From Girardinichthys multiradiatus (lineage: Eukaryota > Chordata > Actinopteri > Cyprinodontiformes > Goodeidae), in NCBI RefSeq assembly GCF_021462225.1, contig NC_061802.1, positions 8,637,859-8,701,858 on the forward strand: 64,000 nucleotides of DNA, in the 5' to 3' direction. The position numbers and the translations under genes are program-made. The notes under the pieces were generated by a model. That model saw nothing but the letters and a program-made list of their open reading frames with translations. It did not search any database and was not told where the DNA came from. Below, in pieces: positions 23,918-37,037 of the stretch (positions within the stretch are counted from its first letter, which is position 1; each line of letters opens with the position of its first letter).

Positions 23918-24255
23918 TAGGGCTGCAACCAACAATTTTTTTGCTAATCGATTAATCTGTCGACTGTTTTTTTTTTTTATTAATCGATTAATAATCGGAT
24001 AGCAAAAGGTGCTTATTAAGAGATTTTTTGCTCGATTTGTACTAGGTGCAGCATATTTACAAAGAAGGTTTTTCATCTTAAACGCAAAATGCATAATTTG
24101 TTTTGTAAAATTTTTGTCTAATTACTGCTTTGAGTGAGTGGTTCTTTCAGTAAATGGTATGTTTTAGTCTGTATACTCCAGTTAACGATTATTCGATTAC
24201 TAAATTAGTTGATAATTATTTCAGTAACCAGATTAATCACGATTAATCCGATTAT
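23918..24255. mobile_element. MITE-like repeat ('agggctgcaac' / 'aatcgattaat' type)
   Basis: Begins tagggctgcaaccaaca and carries repeated aatcgattaat and gattaatc words at both ends. These are typical of a widespread fish hAT-type MITE beginning agggctgcaac. The right terminal repeat is not preserved. It has no coding capacity. Confidence 0.55.
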
Positions 24256-24473
24256 CTGTGTCATACCTACAATACAGTTTTATAGTACATTTCTCAGGAG
24301 GAGACCACTTAGCATTTTCTGGACCCTCTTACCTTTACATTTCTTACATTTCAAGAAGTTCTTGAGTATCTGGAAAACATGTTGCATGTGAGGTCATTTT
24401 CATGCAGACATTTTCTTTCTGGAATTTCTTTGAAGATGACTATTGCTTAAACAAGCAGACAATTATCTCGCAG

Positions 24474-24566
24474 TCTTTCCCTCTTTTATAGTAACCAGAA
24501 TATTGGAGTATTCTGGTTACCTCACCATCTTTCCCTCTTTTATAGTAACCAGAATATCAGAGTATT
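24474..24566. repeat. Tandem duplication with embedded hairpin
   Basis: A unit beginning tctttccctcttttatagta occurs at 24474 and again at 24528, period 54 bp, with two mismatches over about 39 bp. The first unit contains a perfect inverted repeat: gtaaccagaata at 24491-24502 and tattctggttac at 24509-24520, with a 6-base loop. Confidence 0.85.
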
Positions 24567-27398
24567 TGGCAAGTTTATTTGTATTTATTATTTTCAGGCA
24601 AAATTACAGAAAAACAGTGGCTTGTGAGATGAAATACACTTTTTGGATAGTAGATCTTCCTTTGCATTAGTTTTAATTTGCCTTCGCACAATGTTACAAT
24701 GTAATGCTCCATTGCAAAACTGGAGTTTGCCAAACACAGCCAATCTGTGACTGTAAGAGCGTTTGGTCATAACTGTACATTGACTACAAAAGAGAGATTA
24801 AATAACCTGAAACTGATTTTGTGTATCTTGGCGTAATTTTTTAAGCTAATTCCATTTTTAATGCACGGTTACATAAGGTTGGGTTTCTTAGACTGTAGTG
24901 TCATACCCCTCACATTAAAACCTTAGCAACCACCACAATATTTACGGTGGGCTTGTGAATACATTTGAGGTAATGTATGTACTTTCTTTTGACAGTTTTT
25001 CTTTCAGCCAAGGAAAAACAGACCAACAAAGATTATCAAGTCAAGATTGTTAAAGTTTAGCTTTTCAAAGGTAAAACCTCTATTAAATGACACTTAATCC
25101 TCTCCTGAGTCTCCAATGATCAGTGAGTGTAACTGGCCTGAGAGTACATGTGTTCGAACAAAGCGCCCTGTCTGCATAGAGACCTTATAACATGTTAGAC
25201 ACGAGCCCACATCTTGCTCAGAAACCTGAGGAGGAGACCACCCCAGGATTTTCTTTTCTTTCTCCCCGACCTGGTTCTTTTATGCTTCTTATCTCCATAC
25301 AATCTCTCTGTTCCCCTGCTTTTTACTTGCTGTCGAGTAATGCCATGTACCTGACACTCAATAATGACCCAAACAAACAGTCAAAATGCAATGGAATAAT
25401 GTGGTGGAGGCTTCTACCACCACCACAAAGTGTTAGTATTGTTTTCATAGGTTACATTCATTAGTTCCAGATGGCACTATACATAAGTTCAAGTTATTTT
25501 ATTTTGACATATATTTTCTAATGGGTGCACACTTTAGTTAATATTTGTCTGAATGGTTTACTTACACTTGTTCTTTTCTTTGAGATTCTGCAAACATAGA
25601 CCAGCTGGAAGTAGAACCCAGGAACATACCATTATTCCAAACGACTGAGGGGGGGACTTAACTTGCTAAAGTTGTTAGTTATTTTGTCACTTTAATATTC
25701 ACTTATTTGTGCGAAGTTAAAGATGATTTTGCTTAATTTATGTTTTCGTTCATTTTGTATTTTTTTTCATTTGTTCCTCTGTTATGTTGTGCCTCCCTCA
25801 TTTAGTGAATTTAGGTAATTCCACCCCTATTTAAGGAGCCTTTGTTCTTTGTCTGCAGGTCAGTTTTGTTTGAGTTTAGTTACTGTTCAGTTAACCTCAG
25901 TTGAGTTGGGCCCAAATCCATGTTATTTATTATTTAAATTATTTTGTATTGAAGTTTGAGCCTTTAACTATTTTTGACTGTATTAAATTGAATTTTTTTC
26001 CAATTTTTGAACACCTTTTGTCCTTGTTTAAGCCTGGCCCCTTACAAATAATTTAGATCTAAGTATACTGATGTGTTAGAATTAAGGCCCTATGAAATCA
26101 GTTTTATTTCTTTTTCTAAATTCTACTTTTTTCTACTTTAATTTTTCAGTGACATGTTTTAGATGTAAAATCTAAGGACAGTTTTGTATCAAATTTCAAC
26201 ACAAATGTGCTGAGATTAAATTACATTTAAAAAATGTGCTTCTAGAGCTCTTTAAACTCCACCTCCCAGTGTGTTTTACAAATATTTCCTGTAAGCAAAA
26301 TAAGGAATGCACTTGTTTCATTTGAGGGTAAAGGGCACCAGTATTTTCTAACATAGCTTCATTTATTTTGTGTGGACTGTCAGATTCTGCATTAAAGGCT
26401 TTCAAAAAGTTTTGGGTAAATGTGCATCTTGCTCCGCTAATGATCTTTGCATAGTGCAGGAAGCACCCTGACATGTTTTGGTGGTTTCAGTTAATGGTAT
26501 GCAGAGAAAACGTGGTAGAGAGACTTGTTTTACCTTTTTATTTGCAAAGTGCTTTTATTGCCTCAATTGTAAATGACAAGTTTTAGTTATAGCAGCATGC
26601 AGCGGTCTGTCCCCCAGCTCTGTTGGTTCAGCGTCTGCTGAGTACATCACACAGGGGATAGCAGCCACAAATGAGGTCGGCCTTCTGGTTTGAACCTCAG
26701 ATAAAGTGTGAAATCCCCTGGATGACCAAAGAGTCCGCTTTAAACAGTAAATTACATTATTGTCAAATTCAGTGAATTCCTCCGCAATTTCTTCGAATTA
26801 AGGCATAATATGGCCTCAGTTAGAATGGCCTAATCAAAGTTTGCAACAAAAAGTTGGTTAATTGGTTCAGTTTGTAGACCAGCAATCTTATTCAATAACT
26901 GATAACTGATTACTTAAGTCTGCGTTAATCTTAACAATCTGCAAGTATTTGATGCCCTTTTACCTTAAAGCTCCACATATACTCTGTTTATTGTTTGAAC
27001 ACAGAAACAATAATTGATTAGCCTTCTAATTGAGAGAACCAACCCATGGCTGGCTTTCTCATTATTATGTGTACCGTTGTTGGAATAACTCGTCTGCTGT
27101 AGGAGAGGTTTTGTTTTCCTCTTTCACTACTAGATTTTTATCACCTTAATGGAGGCGCTTAGGTATGCAGCTTTGATCGCTCCTTAGAATCTTTTCACAC
27201 AGGCTCCACTTTTAACAGCGAGTTGTTACTCCCATAATGCACCACAGAATTGGCGCTGCTGCAGATGCAAGGTGTCTGCATGTCGCTGTTTCCAGCCTAG
27301 AATCAAGAAAGACAAGAAATGCCAGATATTCTTTTGGATGCCTAAAGTGGTTTGCTCTCCCCTTCTGAAAAGCTTTTTTAACTTCTACAGTCATGGAT

Positions 27399-27426
27399 TT
27401 GGAACAAACATTAATGTTTGTTCCAA
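27399..27426. repeat. Perfect 28-bp palindrome
   Basis: The left half is ttggaacaaacatt and the right half its exact reverse complement, with no spacer. It is centred at 27412/27413 in unremarkable intron. The arms contain the forkhead-like core acaaaca. Confidence 0.9.
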
Positions 27427-28369
27427 GTTACATCACTGTATTAAAATTTGCTTTCATAAAGTTTTATTAGATGCAATTAGTCTGACCTGATTGTGTGGTT
27501 GCTGTGGCCTGAAGGGCTGTTTTAATGACTGCATTACCTTGACTTCAAAGACCTTATGTGGTAAAAAACACAAGGTAATGGATTGTGCCCATTGCTTCTA
27601 ACCACATGCACTTGACATTTGCTCTTACTGGCAAACAGAGGAAAAATTTAGAAGATAAGGCATCATTCCATTTTTCTGTTTTGGTGTTATTGTTACATCC
27701 CTGTGGACACTGTATTGCACGACTTGAAACAACTTAGTGCAAAGTAAATCTCGGGTTGTTGTCCATTAATGCATTTGGCATCTTCAGACGCAGACTACAG
27801 TTTGCACACAAAATGTAAAACAGAATAAAAAAATTTGTTGGGGTCATGTTGCTTCAGTGTTGGTCTGCAGATCGTTGCCTTTCTTCCGCAGATAGGGCTC
27901 ATAGATTGTCAATCGCATGTACTTCTGTAGCACCTTCAGACCAGAGTTTGTACATGTATGACAAAGCACGGCTGCCCGATGCATTTCTTATTAGCTCAGT
28001 AAAACACACAATAACACACGGAGCTTTTTTGCAAGGTGCTCGCCTGCCATCAGTGGCAATTTGCGGTTCAGTGTTCTGCCAAAGTGCTTTTTATTTGGGC
28101 CAAAGAATTTAACCATCAGCCACATGAAAGTCAACTTTAACTCCTGAGCCTCTGCCTCTTAGTGTAATATTAAGCTGTTGAGATGGTAACCATTAAATGC
28201 ATTTTTATGAAGCCCAAAATGATTTTTATTACGCTCCAGTTGATGTGTCCGTCATAGTGCCCCTTTAACTCAGTCTTTGACAAGTGGAAGACAATTGCTG
28301 GATGGACTTCTTGTCTTCTAGTCCCTGCATTGGTTGGCACAACAGTACCTCTTAGTCCTGTGGGAGTTC

Positions 28370-28530
28370 TATACCCGTTCTAGAAATCGTAGGTGTACCA
28401 AACAGCTACTTGTTGTTCCTAAAACAAGGCATGAAAAGCGGAGGTCATCGGGTTTTCTCAATGCCGGCACCAGAACTGTAGAATGAGCTCACCACTCATG
28501 TCAAACTAGGCTGTAACTGTAAAATGTTTT
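28370..28530 (+). mobile_element. L2-type LINE fragment (RT C-terminus)
   Basis: The + strand reads RNRRCTKQLLVVPKTRHEKR, then after a frameshift GHRVFSMPAPELWNEL. This is the recognisable end of fish L2/CR1-like RTs (a 'LVVPR...GDRAFSVAAPKLWNSLP' type motif). It is short and degenerate. Confidence 0.6.
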
Positions 28531-29847
28531 AATATTCTGCGGTCTTTGTTGAAGTGATTTCAGTGTTTTAGCTGTTTCTGTGTTTCATGCTTAAACAATT
28601 AAAACAGATCTGGTTAGTTTCACCTGGACTGCTTTGTTACACCACTTTTGGTTGATCATCAGATCTCCAATGTTTGTAATTTTTGCTCTTTAGTGATGAG
28701 TTGTCTGGATGTTCATAATATTCCAACTGTTCTACAAGTATTTCTCATAAAACTAGTGGCCCGTTTTTCCTTTTGTTCTCATGTCTGCAGTGTTTTGGGA
28801 GGCGCTTTTAAAATGGAATTTTTATTAGTTGCCTTAAGGTGCATTTCCAAAATCCTGGGCTGCATCCCTCTGTTCACCTCGAGGATCTGACTGGCTCTCA
28901 TGGATTGCTACAGGGAGCACAGTTTTTGTCTTTGGCTTTGTAGTAAAGTGGACTGTATACTGTAAATGGGTGCTTAAGCATTTGGATCACACATCTTATA
29001 CAGTCACAGATTTTAGTAAAATCCAATCTGATTTCAACATGGGTAAATTCATTCTAAACCACCAGTCTGCCATGCTTTTCTTCTCTTCACATGCAACTCC
29101 TCCCCATTTCTCCACACTTTTTCTCTCTCCACCCCACCATTCCCTCTTTTTTTTTTTTTTTTTTTACCCTCACATGTGGAACACATTATATCCTGTCTGG
29201 TGGAGAGGGAGAGCAAACAACTCGGGCTGAGAGCCTCCTGGGGGAGGCATAGGGAGGTACTGTAGTGGCTGTTGGGATCGGCATTCTGGTGACTCCCTCT
29301 TGGCTCTGATGGAGCACAGACAAAAGCGGGTCTTGTTGTTTCAGAACCACAGCACCACTAGCTGACAGGCTTTATCTTCCTACTTCACTGGAATGGAGGA
29401 GACCCTGGCTGAATGAGATGGTGGAAGATAGAGAAAGTGCAGTTTCCTCACTGTACCCGCTCTGGCTCCTTTACACATGAAGGCTTCTACTATGCAATAA
29501 AAATTTTAAGCTCGTTATCCTTCCAACCCTATAAACAGTAGAAGGGCAAGGAGATTGAAAACTGCAACTAAATTGGTGGGTGCCTAAATTTTGCTTATAT
29601 CTATCAGAAATAAAAACATTTAGTCTTAAATTTTTACAGTGGTCCCATGAGACTGGCATTTTCACTGTAAGGGATTGCCTTGAGAATCGGTCCATGGCTA
29701 TTCTCCATACTGAAAACTCATTCTTTTCACCATCTGTCTCCAAAACTGTTTTTGCTAAAAGCAGAATAGAACTGCCTCTTCCAATGTGGTGTTCAAATAA
29801 GGATGTTTGAAAGTTTTTCCCAGATTCATTACAAATTTTGTGAATCT

Positions 29848-30180
29848 AATACCCCTTTTCCACGGGCTCTACTTAGGCAGCATGGCTCCTCTCTGCCCGG
29901 TCTCTGTACTCCGCACGGAACCTGCTGTGTTTCCATCGACTTGATGGCGGCTGGAGATATGACTTGAAGCCCCGCCTCCAGCCGTCAGACAGGCAGTCTG
30001 ATTACGGGCAGCTGCTCCCTCCTCCTGCAGACGGCGGTTCTCTTAAGGACCGTCAATAAATTTCTAAACCAAACATGCTTTTTCATAGTGGTATTGTTTT
30101 GTATGTGTTTTGGGGGAGATCTTTGTATGTCTGAACGGCTGATTTTATGTGTGATCAGCTGATTCAGGATGTTATTAAAT
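29848..30180. mobile_element. MITE-like repeat, copy 1 of a family shared with 59 kb
   Basis: Starts near ccccttttccacgggctcta, a terminus typical of fish PIF/Harbinger-type MITEs. The part from about 29991 (caggcagtctgattacggg) to 30175, ending gatcagctgattcaggat, is closely similar to 58935-59125. It has no coding capacity. The superfamily assignment is tentative. Confidence 0.5.
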
Positions 30181-32051
30181 TCAGCGCCCTGCCTGCATGT
30201 TTTTCAGAAAGCTCACACGGTGTCCTTTTTCTTTTCTTTCAGCCTTCAGGCATGGTTTATGATTTGGAAATAGTAAAATTATATTTCTGTTTGACCTGCA
30301 CCGACCATTGTGGTCCTTCAAATTATTGTACTTGCTCTTGAGATTTATTAACTTTCCCTGTACTCTTCAAAAACCTTAGAATTTCTCCTGGTCCCATAGC
30401 CAGTCAGTGAACAGCACTATGTTCACGTCTCATGTAGTCCCTACTTGGCCCCGGTTATTCACCATGTTTATTCCAAAGTTAGTCCCTTTTGCTGTCTGCT
30501 CTTTTTACCTTTTAACCTAGGAGTACATTCATAAAGGTAGGTTTATTAGCAGGGCTATCTGCTCCGGTAGCTAGTCATAAGATAATCAGTAATCCGCTTC
30601 CTGACTGACTGTCCACTCACATCTCGCCAGGTGTACTTTTAAAACAGTATTATCTTAATAAGGATGTTAGGTGTTGCAACTTCAGTTTCCACACCTTGAA
30701 GGTTCATGTTTGTTATGACTGAAAATATTTCTAAACACCTGAACATTCTTGTGAAGGAAAAAAAAGTGTACTAGCATTTGTTTTGAGCCAGCTAAGTAGC
30801 ATTGTTCAGCAACAAGTGGGTCACTGGGGAGTGCTGTGTGACTCCCATCTCTTCATCCAGCTGGAAAAAGACCCTGGTTACTGGTACTGTTACCCTGGAA
30901 TCACATGAAGAGATGTTTAAACTGGTTCCGAATCTGTAACTATTTAAACTTGGCATACCCTGACATGCTTTGATACCAGTGAACAACTTATGCCTAATGA
31001 CAATGAATATAATGTTTTGTATCTGCGTACTCCATAATATGTTTGACCAAAGTGAAGAGGTGTCCCATTATTGCACTGGAGCATTTCAACCACTACTAAT
31101 TATAGCTTGGAATTAAACACTTTATTCTAGCAGCAGCAATAAGCTCAGAAAACACTCTTTTTCTTTTTTTTTATCTTAGTCTGCACAATTCTCACCTGCA
31201 ACAAAATAAACTGGTGACTGTATCTCTTCCCTCCGTGCTCTCATTAGCCATCTTCAGTTCTCACTGCTCCACTGAGAATTAAAGTCTCACATCAAACGAA
31301 AAGATCTTATTGGAGTGGATGAGTTGACGTGGCAAATAAATTAATTCAATTGACATACTTCCAGCTGGTAATTGTTCCTTCTGAGCTGCTATAACTGAAT
31401 GCAATGAGGAATACATGGATTGAAAATGAGCAAATGTGGTTTTGAAGAGGATTTGACAAATTCGTAGAAACATCCGATTGACTTTTCTTAAATTGAGGTT
31501 ATCCAGGTTGTAAGGCAGGGAACTACTCTGAATGCGCAGGTTTTCTCACACCTGAGCCGGTATGTATCAACAACCTGCTGCATGTTGCTGTATTGACACC
31601 AAACAGAACCCAGGGTTCTGGGACAGCAGATTCTGGTATTTGGTTTTGTAACTGACAGTATGAGCTTCCCCTATAGTTAAACCATTCCTGCAAACCATTG
31701 AGCTGTGGCCAGGATTAACCCCAAGCTGGATGGATTTAAAACTGGCCTAATGAGACAAAAAAGGCATCACTTTGGAGCTTAGTTATCATAAAGCTGTCCA
31801 TTTTAGATCAGGCATTAAAGTTCAGTCTTTAAGGTTCTCCTTTATAACTTCGCTTAGAGGCCAAACCATGCTATGACATTCTGGAAGAGCCCTGATGTTC
31901 TGTGTGCAAGTTCTCATTAATATGCTCCTGTCAACAAACTGATTTTATTGTACACCTGCAAAAATCCAAGCTGCAAAAAAATAATCATGTTTGTCCATTT
32001 TGATCTTCATGCTCAGAGAAGTGATTTATTTGCCAAGAGCAACAAATATAT

Positions 32052-32082
32052 GCTGGCTTTAGCTCTGTCAGCTAAAGCCAGC
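32052..32082. repeat. Inverted repeat, 13-bp arms
   Basis: gctggctttagct at 32052-32064 and agctaaagccagc at 32070-32082 are exact reverse complements separated by ctgtc. It lies just left of a decayed Tc1 copy. Confidence 0.85.
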
Positions 32083-32089
32083 GGTCCTT

Positions 32090-32940
32090 TTAGCATTTTG
32101 TCACATTTCAACTTCAAACCCAAGTGTTTTATTGGGGTTTTATGTGACCAACACAAAGTGGTGCATGATTATGAAGAGTAGGAAAAAAGGTTCATAATTT
32201 CGTTTAATCCCAACAAATGTAGTACTTTTGCCACAGACTATGTAGAGGACACAGCCAGCAGGTGGAAGAAGGTACTCTGCTCAGATGGGACCAGAATTTG
32301 AGGCCGAAACGTTTTGACCCACATGCTAAATGTTTTGTATGTAGAATAAAAAAACACTGCAAATCACTCTGAAAAGATCTCCCCCACACTAAAACATGGC
32401 AGTGGCAGTGTCATGCTGTTGTGGTACTTATATTCAGCAGGTGTCAGGGAAGCTGGTGAAATTTGATGGGAAGATGAGTGGTTGCAGTACATTCCTAGAA
32501 GAAAACTGGTTTAGGGCTGTAAATGACTTCAGACTGAGGCAGGGGGTCCCCCTTCTACCAGGACAACAAAGGTATGCATACAGTCAGCGCTACAGTGGAG
32601 TGGTTTACATGAAAGCATATTCATGTGTTTGAGAATTTGTGACAAGATTTAAAAACAGTTGTTCAGAGATGCACTTCATCCACTCTGACTAGACTTGAGC
32701 TATTTTGCGAAGACGAGTGGATTTGTAAAACCCTTTCTACTGTAACTGCAACTAAAGATGGTTCTTCAAAGTCACAGAGAAGCATGAATAAAACTGACAA
32801 GTGTGTCAGTTTTATTTTTTTATTTCATTCCACTATGTAATTATACGCAGCTTTGTGTTGGTCTATCACATAACATACCAATCTAACACAATTAATTTAG
32901 CAGTTTTAACAAGAGCTCAGGGGGTATGAATACCTTCATA
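32090..32940 (+). mobile_element. Decayed Tc1-like transposon, family 2 (most complete relic)
   Basis: Left terminal segment with 'ttttgtcacatttcaacttc' and 'gtgaccaacacaaagtgg'. Right terminal segment with 'ttgtgttggtctatcacata' and 'gggggtatgaatacctt'. Between them the + strand holds transposase remnants: gatgggaccag, gtggcagtgtcatgctgttgt, ggaagctggtgaaatttgat, ccaggacaacaa and gagctattttgc, in the order of a Tc1 catalytic domain. The N-terminal half is missing and stops abound. Confidence 0.75.
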
Positions 32941-34242
32941 GAAGCAGTTCTTATCAGATGTTTTCCCATCAGAGGTTTGCACAGAAAAGCTTGGGTATGC
33001 TCTGACACCAGTTTTCAGTGTCCTTGTTTGATTGTGGGTCATGCTAGTCCAACTGGACCTCAGTGGCTCAGACAGCCTCGGGCGTCTCAAGTTTCAGAGG
33101 CGAGCATTCCTCGCCGACTGCGCCGTAGCTGTGAAAACCGCAAAACAGTTCCAACAACAAACACTCGAGGTGATGGGGCAAAGACGGCTAACCTGTGGCT
33201 AATCAACAACAGGAGTTTTCTCACTCAGTTTTTTCAGGATTGCTGATTTAGTGGAAGAATGTAACGCTCTAATTCCCCCCCCCCTTCCATCTGTAGTTTT
33301 AAACTTTAAACTTGTTTATTTATATAAACCCCCCCACCCCACGAGGGTCTGAAAGAGTTGATAGGTTTGGACTGGGCTTTGCTGCTTCCAAATAACCCTG
33401 TAGTTAAATGTGCAGCTCTACCTGTATGTGACTGAAGGAACGTAATAAACCTGTTGGGAAAGCATTTATTCTGTATGATTAAATGATTGCACAAAAGCAT
33501 TCATGGCAAAACCTTCATATCTTAGGTAATCAGAAGCTGAACTGACTAATAATGATACAGATCAGCAGTTAGTGCTGCTTGTATTATGTGAGGAAAACGA
33601 TAAATTAGATAAGAAATAAGTGTGTGGTTGTATTTGTGCTGTTGATTGCTGTTAAATGCTTAATAAAAAGGTCTGAAGGTTTTTTTTTTTTTGACAAGGC
33701 TGTTAAGATTTTGGGGGTTTTTATGATGTAAATCTACAGGTGAATTAGTGTGATTTGTTTTAAATGAAGTTAAAGATAAAAATCATTAAGCTCCAACATA
33801 TTGGATCTCAGTTTGACCATTACTAGTGCAAAAGCAACTGTGCTATGCATCTCTGTGTCTATTACAGTTAGGGTTTTAAAACAGCGATAATGGACTAACT
33901 CCATGTGCACATTAATATAACTAAATTGCGTTGGTTTGGGATTATTGATTGAAATCATTTGCACAAAAATAAGTATTTGTGACAGACATATTTGAGATGC
34001 CGTGACTTTGTGCCGTTCTTTGAGCTAGTATATGAATCACTTGCTCTTGCTTTAGCTAATGATTATCTGACCTGCTGATTAAATCTGGCGATATTTGCCA
34101 ATTAGTTTATTAGTCAGCTATTACTTTAATCCATTCATGCCAGTATGGGCATTCCTTCAGCTTTCAGTACTGGTACAGGTTTTACCACACCTTCTAAAGT
34201 CTAAACACTTTCACCCTGATGCCTCTACTTTATCATATAAAC

Positions 34243-35060
34243 TCACCAGTCATTCATTAGGTACACCTTGTTAGTACCCAGTCTAACAGCCTGTGATGGC
34301 ATACATCCAACAAGGTCTCAGAAACGTTCCTCAGAGGTTTAGGTCCATATTTACATGAAGGTAACACAACATTGCTGCAGAGTTCTCGGCTGCACATATA
34401 CGCAAGTCTCCCGTTCCACCACAGGTGGAGGCTGTTGGAGTTCAGGTATTTAATTGTCAAGTAACCAGTTTGAAGGGATTTTTGCTTTGTGACAAGGTAC
34501 ACTATCCAAAAGACGGCTACGCTTTGGCTATTAAGGGTTGGAATGGGTCAGCAACAATGCTCAAATAGAGTGTGAAGTGCCAAATGCCATTTGAATGTTT
34601 CCCACACCATTACACTACCCTGAATTGTTAATACAAGGCAAGCCCCAGTTTCCTGTTTTTAGCTGACTGATTTGGTCTACTTCTGTAGCCCACCCGCTAC
34701 AGGTTTTGATGCATTTTGCATTTAAATGTATTTCCACATATCTTAGTTGTAGCAAGTGCTTCTATTAGCTACACTTGGGTTCCAGTAGAGATTTCTCTTA
34801 TTTGGACCATTCTCTGGTAAACAGAAGGATGGTTGTGCATGAAAATACACCAGATCTGCATTTTCTGAAAGACTCAGACCAGCCTGCCTGGCACCAAGAT
34901 CCCATGCCCCAATCAAACTAACTCAAATCCCTTTTCTTCCTTATTCAGATACTCGCTTTGTTCTTCACCAAGTGTTCATCACAACGTCTGGATGCCTAAA
35001 TCTATAGAGTTACTGCCATGTGATTTGGCTGAGTCGCTGTACATGGTATTAAAGAAATTG
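34243..35060 (-). mobile_element. Decayed Tc1-like transposon, family 3
   Basis: Left end cattcattaggtacacctt, then gccatttgaatg and 'cccacaccattacac', then ggaccattctctgg, gtgcatgaaaat and 'ctcagaccagcctgcctggcacca', in the order of a fish Tc1-like family with the transposase on the minus strand. The central part is largely deleted. There is no open frame. Confidence 0.6.
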
Positions 35061-35787
35061 ACCAGCTATAATTTCTGCGGTAAATTAAAATTACTTGTGA
35101 TTTAAATGTGAAGACTATTCATCCAGCTTTAATGCCAAAATCGAGCTAATAAGAAATAAATTATTCTACCCTGAGAACAGACTCTTCAAAGTAGTGGAAC
35201 CTTTATTGTTGTTATGAAACAGAACACGGCTATTTCTGTTTCATTTGGCACGTAGACTACCTTAGATTGGGTTAACAATGAAGCTGCAACAAGACTGGGT
35301 AAAGCAAGTTATTCCAAACTGAACAGACAGTTTTTATGTTGTATGTTTTTACGAAAGGATATTTCACATATTGTGTCTTAAACAAGTATCTGTTTAGTGT
35401 ACAAATAATCCAGTCCAGGTCTAAGTTTTACATCTTTAACTAGAGTTGAACATCAATGGTACTTAAAAGCCCTTCGCTTTTTAGTCAAGTGCCAGTTGGA
35501 TACCAACTGTAACTTCGTCTTATTCAATTCTTAAAGCTTCTAGGCTGTTAGCACATTGAACCGAAATGGCATTCACTTGGTAACCATTATTCACTACACT
35601 TTTTAAAAGCATTTTTAAATGTTATTCTGCAGAAATTTATTTCTGGAATTATTTCCTGCCTTTATTTTCTATGTCTGGTTAGTTATTTCCTGGCATTATA
35701 TTTTCAAAGGAAAAATGTTAAATTAGGATCACTGCGCTAGTGCAGCAGTGGAGTCATAGCAATAGAGAGCAACCCATTTATAGAGGC

Positions 35788-35890
35788 TTCAGCCCTTGAT
35801 GCAGCTGTCCCCTGGTTCGAGTCCTGGCCACAGCAACCTGTGTTGCATGTCTTCCCCATTTCCTGTCTGCCTACTTTCAAAAATGACAAT
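35788..35890 (+). mobile_element. tRNA-derived SINE fragment
   Basis: Contains a tRNA B-box-like stretch (ggttcgagtcctgg at 35814-35827) followed by tgttgcatgtcttccccatt and cctgtctgcctac. The same arrangement is found at 61.8 kb. The A-box end is eroded. Confidence 0.65.
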
Positions 35891-37015
35891 GCTAGTGCTG
35901 CAAAACAAGTCTTTAAAATATATTCATATATTGAATTGCAAAATAATATCCAGAGAGAGCTCCAGGTTAGATGATTGTGTGGTGTATTCGAGGTTTTTGC
36001 TCACCCTTTAGAATGTGTCAACAAAAGGTATGGAGAGACGGCAGGAAATGTCTGCAGTGTAGAAACCAGACAATTTGGGGCTTTGTGCATGATGGGGCAA
36101 CCTCGAGTGAACCACCTGCCTACCTGTTGCCACAACAAAAACATTAGTTTTTCCTCTGTTTGTAGCTTCCACAGAGTGCTGCTGCCTGTGCTTGAGAAAA
36201 CATAGCTGCGCATTACAGAGACCTGGCTCTGGTTATTGTATGTTTATGTGTCACAGCAGGTGCATGTTCACCAGGCAGCTCTGGGGCTTTCTGAGTAGTA
36301 AGGTCACACCAGGACTCATTTTCTCTGTCCGAATGCACCACTCCTACTTCCTGCTCTCTTAGTGTACATCAGGGGCTTCAAAAATGCCTCAGCCTGGAAG
36401 GTAAATGTGGAAATGTAACATCACCCTGTGAACCTGGCTAAAGAAAATATTTGATCTGTGCAGGAGCTGAATGACACTCAGGTGACACATTTTCTATATT
36501 GACCAGCAAATCTAAGGGAAGGAAAAGACTACGATGTCCCAGTGTGTAATTTGGTATTTTAGGTTGTAGTTAGGGTTATTGTCCTTTTAATATCTTCGGT
36601 CCAGTTTGTGCAAAAAATAAATCTATTCTACCATTTTTGGTCTTTTTAGCTTATTCGGAACATTTTCTTCTGATTGATTTAGATAACTTAAGCACATGCC
36701 AATGTGTCATAAAACCTTTTCCTGACTGTCATTACAGCCATATGAAAATCTAAGTACATCCTTGATTCAGTAGTTTGTACAACTGCAATAACTTACAGTA
36801 TTTTTTCTGCATTACATTTATCAGTTTCTAACTATGCTGTGTAGAAACAAGAAGCTTTAGTTTATTGAGATATTTGTAAATTAGTTTCTGCACAGTTTTC
36901 TTAAGGTCCCACTTCAGGATTTTAATCAATTGACTGTAAATGAATGAACTTCAAATGTCACACTTGGTGCTGATCAATTATTTCTCTTGTAGTCCAAGCT
37001 CAAGTATTCCTGCTG

Positions 37016-37037
37016 CTACTACTACTACTACTACTAC
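37016..37037 (+). repeat. CTA trinucleotide repeat
   Basis: About seven CTA units followed by cttcttctt. Confidence 0.9.

Noticed and set aside
25780..26046. Possible solo LTR (starts tgttat, ends cttaca)
   Set aside because: It has TG...CA ends and a promoter-like middle, but no matching target-site duplication and no recognised LTR family.
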